A stretch of DNA of 64,000 nucleotides, taken from contig OZ243889.1 of NCBI GenBank assembly GCA_965213525.1, positions 434,001 to 498,000 on the forward strand, written 5' to 3'. Both the position numbers and the translations under genes were made by a program. Positions 61,898-64,000 of this stretch are shown piece by piece. Positions within the stretch are counted from its first letter, which is position 1. Each line of letters opens with the position of its first letter. The notes beneath the pieces were generated by a model, which was given only the letters and a program-made list of their open reading frames with translations, was not told the origin of the DNA and searched no databases. Origin of the DNA: G965213525 sp965213525. GTDB lineage: Bacteria > Actinomycetota > Acidimicrobiia > Acidimicrobiales > Poriferisodalaceae.

Positions 61898-62380
61898 ATG
61901 ACTTGTCATCCGTCGTGGGCGGTGGCCTGGACGGCGGTGGGGCTCGGGTGGTGGCGCCTCGCCCCTCTTGCTGGTGTCGGGGCGTTCGTCGCGTCGTGGC
62001 GACGCCTGCGGGCGGCACGCCTCGGTGTGGTCGTCTCCGCCGAGCTGGCGGCACGAGCGTTGATGCGGGCCGGGCAGGCCGTGGCCACCGCCGCGGTCCG
62101 CGCCTGGTGGCCGGTGACGCTCCCATGGGCGTTGTCGTCGTCGCGGGCCTGCCGGGCCCTTGTGGGGTGCGCCGTGGTGTCGGCGGCGGTCGACCGGGTG
62201 CGGACCCGCCCTGACGTCGACCCGATCCGCTGGACGGTGCTGCACGTCATCGACGACGTCGCCTACGGCCTCGGCCTGTGGATCGGGGCAGCCCGCGGAC
62301 GATCGCTGCGAGCGTTGGCCCCTGACCTCGGCGCCGGCGCCCGCCGCCCGGCCCGTCATCGACGTGCGGTCCGCCACTAG
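61898..62380 (+). pseudogene. Truncated second copy of the mftF 3' end
   Basis: From codon ~10 the frame encodes VGLGWWRLAPLAGVGAFVAS through APDLGAGARRP, homologous to the C-terminal ~140 residues of MftF. The glycosyltransferase domain is absent. No start signal of its own is evident. It ends 10 bp before the HAD/acyltransferase gene, suggesting that this copy retains the original downstream context of mftF. Confidence 0.88.
61916..62350 (+). repeat. Direct repeat, copy B (duplicated mftF 3' part)
   Basis: This is the partner of 59640-60074. Together the copies bracket about 1.84 kb carrying the Mrr-like gene and the broken ORF. Confidence 0.92.
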
Positions 62381-62390
62381 GTTGGCGCCG

Positions 62391-63815
62391 GTGCGCAGCG
62401 CGGCCGTCTTCGATCTCGACCGCACGTTGCTGGCCGGTGGTTCCGGGCCGGTCTACGCCGAGGCCCTCCGGCGCGTCGGGCTCGGCCCCGACCGTGACGT
62501 GCCCGGCGCCAGCGTCGCCTTCGGGCTCTACGAGCTCATGGGCGAGACCTACCCCAGCATGTTGTTGGCCCGCCGGGCCGCCGGCTACGCCGCCGGGTGG
62601 CCGGTGGCTGACGCGGCTGGCGCGGCAGCAGACGCAGCTCCCCAGCTCGTCCGCCTCGTCCAGCCCTACGCCCACGCGCTGATCGACCAGCATCGCCGTG
62701 AGGGCCGCCTGCTGGTGATGGCGACCACGACCCCCGAGCACCTGGTGACCCCGCTGGCCGCTGAGCTCGGCATCGACCACGTGGTCGCCACCCGCTACGG
62801 CGTGCACGACGGGCGCTTCGACGGCACCATCGACGGCGAGTTCGTCTGGGGGCGGGGCAAGCTGCGCGCCGTGCAGGCCTGGGCGGCAGCCCATGGCGCC
62901 CAGCTGTCGACGAGCGTCGCCTACAGCGACTCGTACTACGACGCCCCGCTGCTCGCGGCGGTGGGCGAGGGCGTGGCGGTCAACCCGGACCCCCGGCTGC
63001 TGGCCCTGGCCCGTCTGCGGGGTTGGCCGATCCGCTACCTCGACGCCCCCGACGGGGTGGCTAAGGTGCTCGGGCGGGTCGAGCTGCAGCGGCTCGGCAT
63101 GCCCTTCGCCGTGCCCGAGCTGTCACCGCTGGCCAGGGTGTCGTTGCGCGGCGTCGAGCACCTGCCCGATCGGGGCGGCGCGATCGTGGCGTTCAACCAC
63201 CGCTCCTACTTCGACTCGACCGCCATGGCCTACGTGCTGTCAGCCCACGGGCGCCCGGCACGCTTCCTGGGCAAGAAGGAGGTCTTCGACGCCCCGGTTG
63301 TCGGCTCGCTCGCCGAGGCGATGGGGGGCATCCGCGTCGACCGGGGCACCGGCAGCGACGAGCCGCTCGACAAGGCCGCCGAGGCCCTGCGGGCCGGTGA
63401 GCTGGTCGCCGTGGCGCCCCAGGGCACCATCCCCCGGGGGCCGGCGTTCTTCGAGCCCGAGCTGAAGGCCCGGTGGGGGTGCGCGCGCCTGGCCGCCATG
63501 AGCGGGGCGCCGGTGTACCCGGTGGGGTTGTGGGGCACCGAGCGGGTCTGGCCCCGCAACCGCCGCACCCCTCGGGTGCCGCTGTGGTGGCGTCGTCCCG
63601 AGGTCTCGGTGCGCGTCGGTCCGGCGGTGCCGGGTCTGACCGGCGACCCCGCCGAGGACACCCGGCTGATCATGGACGCCATCGTGGGCCTGTTGCCCAC
63701 CGAGGCTCGCCAGCGAAGCGAGCCGAGCACCGATGAGCTGATGGCGACGTTTCCTCCCGGGTACGCCGGTGACCCGACCGCCGAGGCCGACCGCCGCCCC
63801 GGCACCGACACCTGA
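62391..63815 (+). CDS. HAD-IB phosphatase / 1-acylglycerol-3-phosphate acyltransferase fusion
   Basis: 474 aa from the GTG at 62391. The N-terminal HAD domain (~1-210) has motif I VFDLDRTLLAGG, motif II in LLVMATTTPEHLV and motif III/IV SVAYSDSYYDAPLL, ending in VNPDPRLLALA. The C-terminal PlsC-type acyltransferase (~245-440) has FNHRSYFDST (NHxxxxD), FLGKKEVFDAPVVG, IRVDRG and VAPQGTIPRG. Such fusions occur widely in actinobacteria and serve phospholipid synthesis. It probably followed mftF directly before the island entered. Confidence 0.9.
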   Translation: MRSAAVFDLDRTLLAGGSGPVYAEALRRVGLGPDRDVPGASVAFGLYELMGETYPSMLLARRAAGYAAGWPVADAAGAAADAAPQLVRLVQPYAHALIDQHRREGRLLVMATTTPEHLVTPLAAELGIDHVVATRYGVHDGRFDGTIDGEFVWGRGKLRAVQAWAAAHGAQLSTSVAYSDSYYDAPLLAAVGEGVAVNPDPRLLALARLRGWPIRYLDAPDGVAKVLGRVELQRLGMPFAVPELSPLARVSLRGVEHLPDRGGAIVAFNHRSYFDSTAMAYVLSAHGRPARFLGKKEVFDAPVVGSLAEAMGGIRVDRGTGSDEPLDKAAEALRAGELVAVAPQGTIPRGPAFFEPELKARWGCARLAAMSGAPVYPVGLWGTERVWPRNRRTPRVPLWWRRPEVSVRVGPAVPGLTGDPAEDTRLIMDAIVGLLPTEARQRSEPSTDELMATFPPGYAGDPTAEADRRPGTDT

Positions 63816-63846
63816 GCCCATCGGCGGGCCCGGCGGACGCCCCAGC

Positions 63847-64000
63847 TCAGGCTCGGCCCTCGACCTGCTGGCGGATGAGGTTCAGCGCCGAGCCCGCCCG
63901 GAACCAGGCGATCTGCTCGGGGCTCATCGTGTGGCGGGTCACGATGCTCGACACCGTCCCGTCGGCGTGGTGCAGCTCGACGGTCACGGGCTGGTCGGGG
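63847..64000 (-). CDS. Aconitate hydratase, C-terminus (cut by window edge)
   Basis: Only the last ~50 codons are inside. The segment TMSPEQIAWFRAGSALNLIR close to the stop matches the end of mitochondrial-type aconitases (EIxWFKAGSALN). Because the fragment is short, a related aconitase-family dehydratase is possible. Confidence 0.7.
   Translation of the reverse strand, partial: PDQPVTVELHHADGTVSSIVTRHTMSPEQIAWFRAGSALNLIRQQVEGRA

Overview
The window is very GC-rich, densely packed chromosomal DNA from an actinomycete. Three things point to the class Acidimicrobiia (Iamia/Ilumatobacter-like): a complete mycofactocin cluster with a nicotinoprotein alcohol dehydrogenase, a probable 6C RNA with C-loop hairpins, and small proteins that look Acidimicrobiia-specific. 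The class is an inference from gene content. Four tRNA genes (Asn, Gly, Cys, Val) are present; there is no rRNA, CRISPR array or recognisable transposase.

Layout, 0-20 kb: the C-terminal part of pyruvate phosphate dikinase; a DUF2087 regulator; dnaG overlapping a primary-type sigma factor gene; tRNA-Asn; a LysM-type membrane protein and a pseudokinase separated by a 71-bp tandem duplication; a tad/Flp pilus locus (CpaB, CpaE/TadZ, TadA, TadB, TadC and four small pilin/TadE/TadG-like proteins) with a PilZ gene inserted on the other strand; an excisionase-type HTH gene; and a four-gene glycine betaine/choline-type ABC importer whose binding protein appears circularly permuted.

20-50 kb: mostly housekeeping and accessory metabolism. 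There is a DEAD-box helicase, an acyl-CoA synthetase, a SAM riboswitch in front of metX and a sulfhydrylase/cystathionine synthase gene, a Nei/Fpg glycosylase, a GGDEF protein with a degenerate EAL domain, a secreted HNH/excalibur nuclease, a VKOR-like protein with an SDR, a cNMP-binding/thioredoxin-reductase-like fusion (plus a broken paralogous fragment), guaB, otsA, a lipid kinase, an acyltransferase-3/SGNH protein, a quinone reductase, citrate synthase and an acyl-CoA carboxylase beta-type subunit followed upstream by its LysR neighbour.

50-60 kb is the mycofactocin region: a divergent lysR, a structured RNA, mftA-mftB-mftC, an inverted mftD, then mftE, a mycofactocin-type SDR, an NDMA-dependent alcohol dehydrogenase, a MoxR-type AAA+ ATPase, a VWA protein and mftF. 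MftA is the precursor peptide, MftB/C modify its C-terminal Val-Tyr, MftE releases it, MftD oxidises it and MftF glycosylates it. The SDR and the alcohol dehydrogenase are the likely users of the cofactor. The AAA+/VWA pair may act as a maturation or activation module, which is a hypothesis.

60-62.4 kb is an island: a diverged ~430-bp direct repeat of the 3' end of mftF flanks an Mrr-like restriction endonuclease gene, a tiny ORF and a broken ORF. This looks like integration of foreign defence DNA by recombination in mftF. The window closes with a HAD/acyltransferase fusion and the C-terminus of an aconitase. Four-base start/stop overlaps (GTGA/ATGA) are used throughout and settle many start codons.
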